64,000 nt of DNA from Pseudoneurospora amorphoporcata (GCA_033297205.1 MU859121.1:1994-65993); one strand, 5' to 3'. Positions 1-10,292 are shown, counted from the stretch's first letter. Numbers and translations: made by a program. The notes: generated by a model from the letters alone, not told the origin.

Positions 1-94
1 CCATTTTCCGGTCCACAAACACCAGGTCCCCGGGGCCCCACCCGCCGCCCAACGTCCCATCTGTTTTGTGCATTTGGGTTATTCCTAATAAAAA

Positions 95-115
95 TTTTTT
101 TTTTTTTCCCCCCCC

Positions 116-147
<32 letters not shown>

Positions 148-150
148 TTT
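95..150 (+). repeat. 56-nt homopolymer pyrimidine tract in an intron
   Basis: Thirteen T, sixteen C and twenty-seven T follow one another without interruption. The tract lies in the intron before the last CGI121 exon, about 85 bp before the acceptor. Its length is likely to vary between isolates and to be inaccurate in any assembly. Confidence 0.9.
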
Positions 151-234
151 GATTACATTTCCTGCACAATAATCCACATTCAACAGCCACTTAAGAAACA
201 AAAGGCTAACCGACCCTGACAAAACGAAAAACAG

Positions 235-582
235 ATCTCCGAATCCTACCGCCGCTACGGTCTAACCCCCTTCAAAACGCGCGACGTCCTAGTCATCAAA
301 GTCGTATACCCCAAACTCTCGTCCGAAAACTCCACAATCTCCAGCTCGGAACCACCAACACCAGAAAGCACATGGCAACACCTGACCACGCATATCCAAG
401 GCACGCCTGTACCGGTCACAGACGAAGAGCTGGCCAAGTCGACGGACTGGGCTAAAGTGCGCAAGTATTACAAGCTCAATGGCGTGCCGGGCGTGGAGAG
501 GATAGATACGGCGGATGAGGAGGGGAGGAGGAGGGAGATGGAGGGGTTGGTTGTTAGTGGAATTGCGCTGAGGGGGTTGTAA
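235..582 (+). CDS. cgi121: CGI121, KEOPS/EKC complex subunit (3' exon only)
   Basis: This is the last exon of a gene whose 5' part lies outside the window. It opens after an ACAG acceptor at 231-234, which has a GCTAAC branch-like site about 25 bp upstream, and reads 115 codons to TAA at 580-582. The peptide carries the typical C-terminal CGI121 pattern: an SYRRYGLT start, then TDEELAKSTDWAKVRKYYKL near residues 64-82. In the family, CGI121 binds the kinase Bud32 within KEOPS (Bud32, Kae1, Pcc1, Gon7), which makes t6A in tRNAs that read ANN codons and also affects telomeres. The preceding intron contains an unusual pyrimidine tract (95-150). The assignment is by recognition of the family's C-terminal sequence, so the upstream exon would be the best confirmation. 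Confidence 0.8.
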   Translation: MSESYRRYGLTPFKTRDVLVIKVVYPKLSSENSTISSSEPPTPESTWQHLTTHIQGTPVPVTDEELAKSTDWAKVRKYYKLNGVPGVERIDTADEEGRRREMEGLVVSGIALRGL

Positions 583-1253
583 ATGGGAGATGGGGATAAG
601 GGAGAAAGAAAAGGGCACAAATAGGCGCAAAGGGGATATGGATAAAAGGAAAAGAAGATAGAGGTTGAGAAAAGACCTAAATGGGGCATCTATGGTGAAC
701 ATCAATACAGGTGGACAAAAAGAGCACCATGTTGAATGGCACGTCAACATAAGATACTAATCAACAGGTCCGATAATAGAGTGCGGTGCCGCGAAGGAAC
801 ATGCAAAAGGCAAAGCAGAAAAAAAAAAGCTTGACAGGAATCAAGACGAGAATGGAACCCGGAAATTGTATCTGCGAGTGCTCGGTTACAATCGAGGAGG
901 TCTACGGTAAGCAGTGATGGCTAGACTTTCACCTGAGCAATGGCATCCGCTGGTACCTGCTATGGGAGGCTATGTGAGGTCTTTGAAACGTGCAGGCATG
1001 GTGAAGGATGGTAATATGGCCACGAAGCTTTGGTGATCAAATAGTGTTAGGGAAGACGGAAATCAAGATGATCAAGTTGATTTTCTGTATTCCACCACTT
1101 TAAATATCTGTGTCTGTATCAGTATCTGTCAAGCAAATACCCACACTAAAACTGAGGGGAAACCAAAACCAAACCTATCAAACGAACCCTCACAATGTGA
1201 TGATCCACAAACGCAACTCAGTTAGTATCCAGACCCTTCTGAACCACCGTAAA
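583..1253. other. Convergent intergenic region
   Basis: This stretch lies between the 3' ends of CGI121 (+) and proline dehydrogenase (-). I see no coding, RNA or repeat signal apart from a short A-rich run near 820. Confidence 0.6.
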
Positions 1254-2876
1254 TTAAGAAGAGATCCCAAACAACCCCCGAACTCTCCTCCCCACCTCCC
1301 GTCCCATCGCCTCCCGCCCACTCTTAGTCCTCTGCACCGCATCCCGATTCTCATAAGCCCTTCTGAGCAAATACTTCATACACTCCCCCGTCGATCCCCA
1401 CACCAAGTATTTGTACACTTGCGGCCTATTTCCGTTTCCCTCCACCTTTCCAGTTTCCTTCTCCGCAGCCTCCATCTCCATCTCCTTCGGTGATTCATGC
1501 GACCCAGCAACAAGCTCACAACTAACTTCATCCGCCATCCCCTGCAGCTGCGCAAACGCCACTTGTTCGTATCCCAGCTTGGCCACGCCGCTGTCGAGGA
1601 GGGCTTTGCCCTTAAGTACTGATTCGCGGTTGTGCGTGGCTAGGACGACGTTGACGTCGGGAAACTTCGTTTCTTGTGGGGTAGGTGGATGCAAAAGCCC
1701 GTCAACGGACCAGGTCTTGCGGAGTAGAGCCTCAGCAATCCCATCGTATTGATTGTCGGTATCGGCTTTGGTGTCGCAGATTAAGTCGCGGGGGTCGGAA
1801 CCCAAGTAAGCGCCGCGAACCAGTTTCACGCCTAGTGTGAACCCTTCTGCAGCGGCGATGGCGAGGTGTGAGTATAAAGTGGCAGGCGTGGATTTGAGGT
1901 AGGCTTGGTAAGTGCCGTGGACTACGGCTTTTCCGTTGACGTTGTACCGGCGCATGTAATCGAGCGTCCAGTCGTCGATGCCGGGTTGGAGAGCAGTTTG
2001 TTCGGCGTCGAAGAGGAGGCGGACGCCCCGCTCGGCAGCGAGTTTGCAGATCCCGTCGATGGCGGAACCGAGAGCTTCGGAGGGCGGGAGGCGTTTGGAA
2101 AGAGAGTAGAGGGCCTGCCGGCCGGCACCGGTGAATTTGAGGGCGACGAAATCACCGTGTGAGGCGAGGCGGACGGTCTCCATGGTTCCTTCGGCCCAGG
2201 GGTTGATTTCCGTGCGAATGCACTCCTCCGCTGCGGCGCCACCCTCGGCCGCGGAGGAGGCGAGATCTTTGGTCTCGGAATCGGTGAGGACGACTTCGCG
2301 GGCGTAGCCGAGGATGACTCCGCTGAAGCCGATTTGCTTGAGGGAGTCGATGGTTTGGCGAACCTCTGCTGGGTTCTCGCCAGCGCAGAATTGGGCGTAG
2401 AAGGTCTTTTTGAGAAACGCGCGGAGGAGGGGGTTTCGGTCCGGGTTGAGGGCTGAGTTTGTGGTGTGGGCTAGGACGGACATGGCGGCTAATGAGGGTG
2501 GTAGGAGGAAGGGCGAGGAGGAGACTGTGGTGGTCATCCATGATCGGAGGACATTCGTGAGTGGCAGTACTGCCAGTGGTGAGGGCGTCTTTGGCATCTC
2601 GCTGGGCTGAGGTTCGTATGTTGATAGTGATGATGCGTTAGCGATGGTTAGGTGGTCAGTAGGCTTAGGTCGGTTGGTGGAGGAGTGTATAAGTCGTGTT
2701 GAATATGCTCTCCCAACGCCGTTGACACGCCTGACCGGTGAAGTTGAATGTGAGACATTATGATATGGGATGGAAACCACGGCAGGTCCAAGGGACGAAG
2801 CATTGGTTCTTGCCCGGGCATGTCCTATGTTGCAAACCAACTGCCTGCTGGCAGGTGATCTGGAAGTGGGAAACAT
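1254..2876 (-). CDS. put1: Proline dehydrogenase (proline oxidase), mitochondrial
   Basis: FAD-dependent oxidation of proline to pyrroline-5-carboxylate, the first step of proline catabolism in mitochondria (yeast PUT1, Aspergillus prnD). The reading frame is intact and ends in TAA at 1254. The core of the protein shows the PRODH barrel pattern: FSGVILGYAREVVL, VVHGTYQAYLKSTP, LGVKLVRGAYLGSDP and LATHNRESV. Near the C-terminus is the substrate-binding helix LLRRAYENRDA (RRxxEN). The first in-frame ATG is at 2876, giving 540 aa. The N-terminal ~110 residues are rich in Arg, Ser and Thr, contain a GRAYST stretch resembling a mitochondrial cleavage site, and are poorly conserved in the family. 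A later start or a 5' intron is therefore possible. The frame remains open further upstream without an ATG. Confidence 0.9.
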   Translation of the reverse strand: MFPTSRSPASRQLVCNIGHARARTNASSLGPAVVSIPYHNVSHSTSPVRRVNGVGRAYSTRLIHSSTNRPKPTDHLTIANASSLSTYEPQPSEMPKTPSPLAVLPLTNVLRSWMTTTVSSSPFLLPPSLAAMSVLAHTTNSALNPDRNPLLRAFLKKTFYAQFCAGENPAEVRQTIDSLKQIGFSGVILGYAREVVLTDSETKDLASSAAEGGAAAEECIRTEINPWAEGTMETVRLASHGDFVALKFTGAGRQALYSLSKRLPPSEALGSAIDGICKLAAERGVRLLFDAEQTALQPGIDDWTLDYMRRYNVNGKAVVHGTYQAYLKSTPATLYSHLAIAAAEGFTLGVKLVRGAYLGSDPRDLICDTKADTDNQYDGIAEALLRKTWSVDGLLHPPTPQETKFPDVNVVLATHNRESVLKGKALLDSGVAKLGYEQVAFAQLQGMADEVSCELVAGSHESPKEMEMEAAEKETGKVEGNGNRPQVYKYLVWGSTGECMKYLLRRAYENRDAVQRTKSGREAMGREVGRRVRGLFGISS

Positions 2877-4056
2877 ATCGTAGTAAGTACGAGATTGGAT
2901 GCGTTGTGGGACGGAAGTACTGGGATGGGACCAGACAAAGAGAGGACAACACCGCACAAACACAAGGAATGTTGAAGCAAGTATTTGAGGGAAAGAAACA
3001 AGAGGTTATGACTGGGATATATAAACGCAGCTTGATGTCCGACAATCATCCAACCTGCGTTCATCGGAGATACCTGCGCATACCACAGACCGTCATCTCA
3101 TCTTGATCTCTGACTCGCCCCCTGGACGAGGGCTGGACCGCCAGCAAATAGAACGTACCAGATCCATCCTCCAAATAGCGGCGCAGGGGACTGGCAGAAA
3201 ACGAAGTACAAGCCGATTTGCTCTCTTTGGGATAACTACCCATGACACCCCCCGATCTTCCTTTGTCAAGGTTTCGTTGACGCAGGCGATGATGCGGCAT
3301 CATTGCGCTTGCTTCTTATCAGGCGTCACGTGGCCGCCCCCAAAGGCCGCCAGTAGCCGCGATCTGCTGGGGGGTGATCTGAGGGAGATTAGGCGGAGTG
3401 ACGTCCCCCTCTTTGATGTCCCTTGATGAATGGTCAATCATTGGTCCAGCCCTGCCTCGCCAAAGAGATACCCCGACGATGCATGCTTGCCGAAGCTAGA
3501 GAGCTTGCCTGTCTGGCAGGAGGAATTTGGCGAGTGGGGTTGGATGCCGTAACAGTTCCAATCTAAGCATTCCAGAGCTTTTCCCCAACATACCCACTGG
3601 TCAGCTGGTACCTATACCCCCAAGTCCAAAGCCGCCGACTCTTTGATATCCAATGCCGATGGTGAAACGCTTCGATGCGCGCTGGCCAATAATGATGACT
3701 CGTGCGCATATACAAGTCTGCGGATGAACGCCGATATCTGTCTAGAATCCGATGCGGCTGATGCGGGCGCCATGTAGAATCCCACAATGTTTCGGCATTT
3801 GTCGTGCATGATAGTGAGGATCCTGTCGGTGGTTTGTCATAAAAATGCAGCAGGAATACAGACTAGACTAGCTGCAAGCTGTGGTGTTGTTTCGACCTTG
3901 AATAACCGTTGCGGAGCATCTGGGGCTTCCGAGATCGGACGTGTTTGGTAATAACATTGAGAGGCAACCAGCGTTATGTTTCGTATTCTTCACCGATCAG
4001 ATTGGGTTGCACCAGTTGGCGAAGGTGTGGGCCGAAGGGAAACGGACTTATCGTCT
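2877..4056. other. Intergenic region upstream of proline dehydrogenase
   Basis: Only short random frames are present. It should contain the proline dehydrogenase promoter and the 3' end of the Tim17/22-family gene. I recognise no defined regulatory site. Confidence 0.5.
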
Positions 4057-4730
4057 TTAAATCACCCGCTCCTTTTGGTTCTCGTCCGCCGCATTCTTGT
4101 AGCCACCAACGTGGCGCTTGATGAATTCGGCATATCCGATGGGTCGCCCTCTTACGATACCAGCTAGATCTTGCAAGCCTCCGTATGCGAGACCTACAAC
4201 CAGAGCAGTTTTGGTTGTCCGGGCCGCCATGGGCAAAGAGAAGCGATCTGGATGAGGGAGTGATGATTAGCGTTTGATGGGCAAGATCTAAGGACAGGCG
4301 ATCCCGTACTCCATAGACTAAAGGCGCCCGAAACAGTCACACAGGCGGTTACAGTGTTGAAGATGTCGGCCGTCCCGCGATAGGCGTCAAACATGTGCTC
4401 GATACCAAACATGGCTGTTGTCCAGAAGCAAATCTTGGCTCCCATCCTCGCACCCTCCTTGGCACCGCCCCAAATCGAATTGTAGTTCTTGCTCTTGTGA
4501 TAGAAATACCATCCCATCTTGGTCGTCGGCAGCTTGTGGGCGTGTTCGGCGCGAAAGCGAATACCGGTTGTCTTGATGCCTTGGGTCATTCCGAGCGTGA
4601 AGCCAATGAGCAAGGCGGTGCTCGACGCAAGGGGGATTCGTACGGCATCCGGGATGGAAAGACGACATTTGGTAATGTATTCGGGGACGGGCTCTGGCAC
4701 GGCGGCCTTTGATTCTTCGGTGATTGACAT
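4057..4730 (-). CDS. Tim17/Tim22/Tim23/Pmp24-family membrane protein
   Basis: Two exons, 4730-4310 and 4247-4057, join with matching phase (donor GTACGG at 4309, acceptor CAG at 4248) to give 203 aa. The protein has a short acidic N-terminus, then Gly/Ala-rich hydrophobic segments of the Tim17/22 type: LLIGFTLGMTQGIK near residue 40, the GGAKEGARMGAKICFWTTAM segment near residue 90, and ALVVGLAYGGLQDLAG in exon 2. This family includes import channels of the inner mitochondrial membrane, complex I subunit B14.7/NDUFA11 and peroxisomal Pmp24. The sequence is not close enough to any one of these for me to name it, so a mitochondrial inner-membrane role is an inference. It diverges from the small gene at 5297, with a 566-bp shared promoter. 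Confidence 0.75.
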
Positions 4731-5296
4731 GTTGACCAGTATCGAATGCGGTATCGCAGTCTCCTGTCGTGATGTGTTTCTGTCGGAACTCTCGGTGTTG
4801 TCGGTCAGTAATCGAAGTTGTAGAGTTCAACCGGGGCAGCTCGAGCCGATAAAGACGTCAAGGTGTTTGCGGTTTTCGTTGGCGATCCACCGGGTTGGAC
4901 AGGGAAAGGCAACTGAATCAGTGTCACTGGAAACAAATCTCCCCCGAAAGTCCAGTTGGACGAACGCGGGCAGCTTGAAAGCGAAAGCCGGCTGCATGCC
5001 TGCATGTGGTGGATATCACAGATTGGAGGTGGCTCAAGCTCCCTTCTACCTTCCCCTCATTATGTAAGTGGAAAACGCGGAGAAAGCGGGTCGGATCGCG
5101 TCTGTCTTCAACCCACCCGACCAACGTCACCCCTGACCCCACGGACGATCATTTGCATCCCTTGCTGTCAGGAACAAACTGACTCCAATTTCTCTAGGGC
5201 CTCAGGTTATGACAACACAACTTGAGGGCTTTACTTCTTCTTCTGGATACATATTATATCCGATAAAACTGATATCGCCAGAGGTGAAAAGTCACA
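4731..5296. promoter_or_regulatory. Divergent promoter region
   Basis: This 566-bp region lies between the start codons of the Tim17/22-family gene (-) and the small conserved protein (+). No specific factor site is recognised. Confidence 0.5.
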
Positions 5297-5777
5297 ATGG
5301 TAAGAAAGCTCCATCCGTCAGCTCGTCTCTAATATGCTAAAATACCTGTCGCACCAGCCTCGCACCACCAACAACCCGGTCGATGATCCCCGCATCACCC
5401 TCCGCCTCAAATGCGGCATTCACACCATCTTCCTCTTCGTCATGCTAGACTGGACTTTTGCCAAAGTCTCCGAAGAGCTCCTCCAGATTCTCCAGGACCG
5501 CTACCCCAACGGCCTCACATTCAGCGTCGGCGCAGAACCGATCCCTCTCCCTGAAGGCGACGTCAAGGTCGTCTATGGCATCCCGCGAAACCCCAATGGG
5601 GATTTGAGCCACGGGTGGAAGCGGCTAAGGGTGGAGGACGACGACACGATAGAATCTTCCAAGCTTGCGGACGTTAGCGCTGTGGCTTTTGCGCTGCTTG
5701 ATCCTGAGTTGGCGGGCAATGTGACGTTTGATGTCACTGTTCCACAGTTGGAGGAATATGATGAAGAGGAGTACTAA
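5297..5777 (+). CDS. Small conserved protein of unknown function, possible ubiquitin-like fold
   Basis: Exon 1 is proposed to be only the start codon (5297-5299), followed at once by a GTAAGA donor. The intron is 58 bp (5300-5357, CAG acceptor), and exon 2 (5358-5777) reads 140 codons including TAA. The 140-aa product has a beta-beta-alpha opening (ITLRLKCGIHTIFLF, then a helix VSEELLQILQDRYPNG) and a later strand-rich half with PLPEGDVKVVYGIPRNPNGD, ending in a very acidic tail (EEYDEEEY). The order of strands and helix resembles a ubiquitin-like or beta-grasp domain; this is inference from pattern, not homology. I do not recognise the family. An alternative start at the ATG at 5334, inside the proposed intron, would add eight residues of a different N-terminus. 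Confidence 0.65.
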
Positions 5778-6118
5778 GCTATGGAAGGAAACATTACGGA
5801 GTTTTTCGCGGCACAGTGGGTGAATTTTTGAGCATTGCCTTGAGGGCTTTTGACGTCATGGCGGCAAGGTCGGCGTTCGGATTGAAAGAAGTCGGGCAAA
5901 AATGATAATGAAGCTCGGCTACGGGGAACGGATAATTCTAACTGACGTGGTGTATGCTTCTGGTTTTGCGGAGGTATCTCAAACGCTCCAAGGTAAAATA
6001 TGTTTCCACCTCTAGCAACCTTATTTCTGAATCAGTCTATCCCTCCACTACTCACAAAAACACAACTAAAAAGCAGAACCTCTGTAGACTCGAAGTTACA
6101 AAGACTACCAATTCTACC
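5778..6118. other. Convergent intergenic region
   Basis: This region lies between the 3' ends of the small protein and the CVNH gene. I see nothing in it beyond an A-rich stretch near 6050-6080. Confidence 0.5.
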
Positions 6119-6776
6119 TCACGACGACTCCATAACTGCGATATGACCCAGGCAGCTAAGCAACCCATGAAAATTGCTGATAATAGCATCTACGAGATTC
6201 ATGTCAGTGATATCTCTCAAAGCCGAACTTAAAAGGTTACTAACCAAGATTTATATAGGTGTCTCCCCACCTCTCGCCATCGTAGCAGTTACAGTGAAGC
6301 CATGTAAACAGACCCAGGTCCCCTTCGGGATCGGGACCGAGCCAGCAATCGCCGCATGTGCTGCCAAACCATCCACTAACAAATTTCTTGTCAGTTTTCT
6401 ATTGTGATTGCGAGGCTAGAAAAGGAAGAAAAGAACGTACTTGTCTTGCATGATCAGGTAGCCACCAACATTGGCGATGCACTCTCCGAGATACTGCCGT
6501 GACTTCAGATATGAACCATCTTCCACCTGGCATTCTGCTATGAAGTCCATGTCGAGCGGGTGGGTTCCTGGTGTCATATACCACTTCAGGCAAGTCAGCA
6601 CTGGGATACGATACTGAAGAGAGACATCCACTCACGCGTGTGCATCCTCCGAAAGCGGTTTCGTTATGTCCCGTGGGCTCGACATTGTCCTGCGTTCTCT
6701 CGGGTTCAATGACAAGTCCATGGGCTAGACCCAAGAGCAGGAGTGCCGCAAACAGAAGCTTGGGCAGGATCTTCAT
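6119..6776 (-). CDS. Secreted cyanovirin-N homology (CVNH) domain protein
   Basis: Rebuilt from four exons whose phases all agree: 6776-6636, 6583-6441, 6360-6245 and 6189-6119, giving 156 aa. Donors are GTGAGT, GTACGT and GTTAGT, with CTGAC-type branch sites. The N-terminus (MKILPKLLFAALLLLGLAHG) is a clear signal peptide. The mature part has the two CVNH half-repeats: FIAECQVEDGSYL...YLGECIANVGGYL, then CGDCWLGP...LHCNCYDGE...INLDAIISNFHGLLSC. Characteristic features are the cysteine positions and the IxN.xGxL motif closing each half. CVNH proteins of filamentous ascomycetes are small lectin-like proteins; sugar binding is known for some, but cellular roles are largely open. Upstream in-frame codons exist, but the signal peptide supports the ATG at 6776. 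It diverges from the Ted1-like gene. Confidence 0.85.
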
Positions 6777-7965
6777 CGTGAGCAGTGTCTCAGAAGCGTG
6801 AATGTTAATACGAATTCTCAGAGTGTTCGAATTTGTCAAAAGTATCCTAGAACATCAAGCCTCAGCGAAGACGGCTCCCGGGAGCTTATTATGCTTCGAG
6901 ATTATCAAGTCTTCGAGCCCACTCCATTATGTTCTTATCTACACAGAACGCAACTGATAAGGCAACGAGTGCAAAGATCTATGTAGGACCGATCTAGGTG
7001 TAAACTCATTGGTCCCACTCTTTGCGCACACCTTCAGCTGTCTCTGATCTGTGCTGTCCGACGGAAAACAGAAGGTCGAGGGCCAATGATTTTCTTTTTA
7101 CACTGCTACAAAGTCGACATTACAAGCTAGAGCTTCGGCCTCCACGAGACCGTGTGAAGGGGAGGGACTTTGCATTAGGAGACACAAAGGTTGATGAGCC
7201 CCACGAAGATATAACGGAAGAAAGTCGATGAGTTACCGACCAACAGCAGTCAGAGCAGAGCGGGAAGAAGGTGCCTGAAAGTTTGAAACCTGCACATCAG
7301 TTGGACTGACTCTGCTTGCTGGGCCACGGAGCCATTGGCAGCTACACAAGCACGGACAATGTCTCGGATTGACTTCATGATTGTTGACGAGCGTTGCCAC
7401 CGATGGGATGATCTGTCCGGACTTGTCACTTTCCAAAGCCTTCGAGAAGGTCAAAGCACTTGTTTCTACGAAGAGACCATCATCCAGTAGAAATCCCTTT
7501 TTGATTTTCGAGGAAGAAGGAGAACAACCCTCATGTTGACGAACTCATGGGTGGATAAGATCTAGGCCCCTTATGCCGAGACATGAACATGGATCTGAGG
7601 GGACTCCAATTCAGGGGGCATGCATTCAGTGGATCCAGTGCAGTTGCCGCCGGCAAATTCCCCCAATGTCTTGGCATTCTTCACCAGAAAATTGGCGAAA
7701 ACACGACTGGAGCATGGCCGAACACGCTCTCACATGATGCGGCGCAATTTGTTGACTCCTTTTTTCCTTACGAAACAACAGACATCCGACACTCATTGTC
7801 CCGGCTCCCACGAGGACTCTTCAGAACTCTCGTTTGAGGCCTGTCTTCAGGGCATTTGTCTCTTTGCTTCTTCTCTCTCTTTTTTTTTGGTCTATACTCA
7901 ACCTACCTGTATACCCTTTCTCATGTGTCCAGGTTCCCCCATGTCGCGATAGTCAACATCCCCAA
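6777..7965. promoter_or_regulatory. Divergent region between CVNH and Ted1-like genes
   Basis: About 1.2 kb. A CT-rich tract at 7860-7890 lies just upstream of the Ted1-like start, as is common in fungal 5' UTRs. A minus-strand frame of about 100 codons (7233-7540) lacks an ATG and shows no family similarity, so it is not called a gene. Confidence 0.5.
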
Positions 7966-9981
7966 ATGTCGCAACTTTCCTGGTCCCCGACGGCGACCCT
8001 TCGCAAGGCCTTGCGCATCTTCCTCCCCATCTCCCTCGCTCTGACGATATACCTATACTTCTTCCCCTTCTTCGGAAAATGCGCCTTTCCGTTGCCGCCT
8101 GTCCAACATAATGCGCCCGCCGACACGGGCTACCATGCCTTCCTCGAGACGGTCAAGTTGCACCTTTCGCTCCCGCCTGTGCCCGTAGACGGAACCGACC
8201 CTACCTCGACACCCGCCGTCACACCGTCGCGACCGCTTGCGCCGTTCCGTCTCCTTGCGCTCGCCGACCCGCAGCTCGAAGGTGACACCTCGATTCCGAC
8301 CGAGTACCTGGGCGTCTTCCCGCACGCCAAGAGGCTGTTCCGCCACCTGACCTTCCAGACGAGCCATGCCTCGCTACGATGGCGCCTCCGCCAGTGCTTC
8401 CACGAGGTCGTCGACATTTTCTTCGAAGACGTCTTCAACCTCGCCGAGTCCTACCGCAAGCGCTTCGACCACTGGGGCAACGATTACTACCTCGCCCACA
8501 TCTACCGCACTTTACACTGGTGGTCACGCCCGACGCACGTCACCGTTCTCGGCGACCTTCTCGGCAGTCAATGGGTTACGGACGACGAATTCTACTGGCG
8601 CGCCCATCGCTTCTGGAACCGCGTCTTCAAGGGCGGCCAGCACGTGCCCGACGACGTCGCCATGTTCCCCGCCGACGAGTACGACCTCACCGGCTACCTT
8701 TCGACCAGCGGCCCGTCCAATGACTCGGAAGTCTGGACCAAGCGCATCATCAACGTAGCGGGAAACCACGACATCGGATACGCAGGCGACATCAACACCA
8801 ACCTGACCGGGCGCTTCGAAGACGCATTCGGCAGGATCAACTACGAACTCCGCTTCGAGCTCCCCCTAACCAACAAATCCCTGACCAACACCCTCTTCGA
8901 CGCCCTCGACAACCCGCTCTCCGACCGTCTCGTGCCCGAACTCCGCCTCGTCGTGCTGAACGACATGAACCTCGACACACCCGCCTTATCCCCCGAGCTC
9001 CAGGATGACACCTACTCCTTCATCAACGGCGTCATCAACACCGCCAGCGCCGTGCAGTTCAAGGGCCACTTCACTTTGGTCTTGACCCATGTCCCGCTGT
9101 ACAAGCCCGACGGCGTTTGCGTCGATTCGCCGCTCTTCACCTTCCACGACCACGACGGCACCTTGAAAGAACAAAACCAGCTTAGTCTCGCAGCCAGCAA
9201 GGGCTTTTTGGAAGGAATCCTAGGAATGTCGGGTAACAAAGACGCGCCCGCCAACGGGCAGGGCCGCCGCGGTATTATCTTGAACGGACATGATCATGAG
9301 GGGTGCGACACATGGCATTATATCAACCAGTCGTTCGTCGAGGAAGAAACGCTCGTTCAGGCGGAAGACGGGGAATTTGAGATTGAACGCAAACAAAGAG
9401 AGTGGGAGGTGAAGCGGTACAAGCAGGCCAAGAAGGAATCCATCATCGGCCGCGAGGACATGCCGGGCGTGAGGGAGGTGACGGTGCGAAGCATGATGGG
9501 CGAGTTTGGCGGCAACGCCGGCCTTCTGAGCGTCTGGTTCGACGAGGAGGAGTGGGAGTGGAAGGCCGAGTATGCGACGTGTCCGATGGGCACGCAGCAC
9601 TTGTGGTGGGTGGTCCATTTTATGGATTTCTTTGTGATTCTGGGCGCGGTTTTGTTGGCTGCCGCGGGAGTGGCGGGGTCGTTGTTCGGGGTGGATGTTG
9701 ATAGGGCTGTTGTGAGGGGATTGAGGAGGATTCCCCTGGTTGGTGGTAGGAGGCATAAGAGGAGGATGACGGAAAGCGAGAGGAGCGAGAGGAGGGAAAG
9801 GAGTGAGAGGCATGAAAGGCATAGGGATAGGGAGGAAAGGGGGAAGAGCCGGGACCGTAGCGCGGTGATGAAGGATCGGACGAGGTCAAAGTCTAGGAGG
9901 AGGTTGGAGAGGAGGGGGGTGACGCCTGATCAGCAGTTGTGGAGTGAGGCAAAGAAGAGGTTGGATTATGAGAAGTCGTGA
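7966..9981 (+). CDS. Ted1/Cdc1-type ER metallophosphoesterase
   Basis: A single-exon gene of 671 aa. The start is the first ATG (7966); the frame is open upstream only through non-ATG codons. A transmembrane segment (residues ~14-35) is followed by a calcineurin-like phosphoesterase domain. Its metal-binding motifs are visible in order: LLALADPQLEG (~98), VLGDLLGSQW (~192), NVAGNHDIGY (~262), LTHVPLYKP (~373) and NGHDHEGCDTWHY (~438). A second membrane segment lies near residues 545-575. Yeast Ted1 and Cdc1 and mammalian PGAP5 remove ethanolamine phosphate from GPI-anchor mannose in the ER, which is the likely role here. The C-terminal ~70 residues are an unusual Arg/Ser/Glu-rich tail (RSERHERHRDREERGKSRDR), presumably cytosolic. 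Confidence 0.85.
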   Translation: MSQLSWSPTATLRKALRIFLPISLALTIYLYFFPFFGKCAFPLPPVQHNAPADTGYHAFLETVKLHLSLPPVPVDGTDPTSTPAVTPSRPLAPFRLLALADPQLEGDTSIPTEYLGVFPHAKRLFRHLTFQTSHASLRWRLRQCFHEVVDIFFEDVFNLAESYRKRFDHWGNDYYLAHIYRTLHWWSRPTHVTVLGDLLGSQWVTDDEFYWRAHRFWNRVFKGGQHVPDDVAMFPADEYDLTGYLSTSGPSNDSEVWTKRIINVAGNHDIGYAGDINTNLTGRFEDAFGRINYELRFELPLTNKSLTNTLFDALDNPLSDRLVPELRLVVLNDMNLDTPALSPELQDDTYSFINGVINTASAVQFKGHFTLVLTHVPLYKPDGVCVDSPLFTFHDHDGTLKEQNQLSLAASKGFLEGILGMSGNKDAPANGQGRRGIILNGHDHEGCDTWHYINQSFVEEETLVQAEDGEFEIERKQREWEVKRYKQAKKESIIGREDMPGVREVTVRSMMGEFGGNAGLLSVWFDEEEWEWKAEYATCPMGTQHLWWVVHFMDFFVILGAVLLAAAGVAGSLFGVDVDRAVVRGLRRIPLVGGRRHKRRMTESERSERRERSERHERHRDREERGKSRDRSAVMKDRTRSKSRRRLERRGVTPDQQLWSEAKKRLDYEKS

Positions 9982-10292
9982 TGATGTTTTTGATATGTTC
10001 GATGTTGGGGATGGTTATATAGGGTAGCATGGTTCATTTTGGATAGAGGACAAAGTTGGATTAGGATTCTCTGTTACTATATGCATTATAGCGTGTATAA
10101 GTCGAATGGTCTTGATGGGCCGTTATCCAACTCCTGTGGCTGGTTCTTGCTGCTTGTTGTTTTGAGTCTAATACGATTTTTGTGGAAGATGCAAAGTGCA
10201 CATGGAGAACTTCATTAATCATTATTCCAACGGCTCTATCCAAGAAGCCAACGCCTAAACCCAACCCTAACACACACCATTGCTAAAACCAA
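9982..10292. other. Convergent intergenic region
   Basis: This region holds the 3' ends of the Ted1-like and RraA-like genes. One AACCCTAA telomere-like octamer lies at 10263-10270; nothing else stands out. Confidence 0.5.

Noticed and set aside
7233..7540. About 100-codon minus-strand open stretch with a CPCLCSC cysteine group
   Set aside because: There is no ATG in frame, no convincing upstream exon, and no family similarity.
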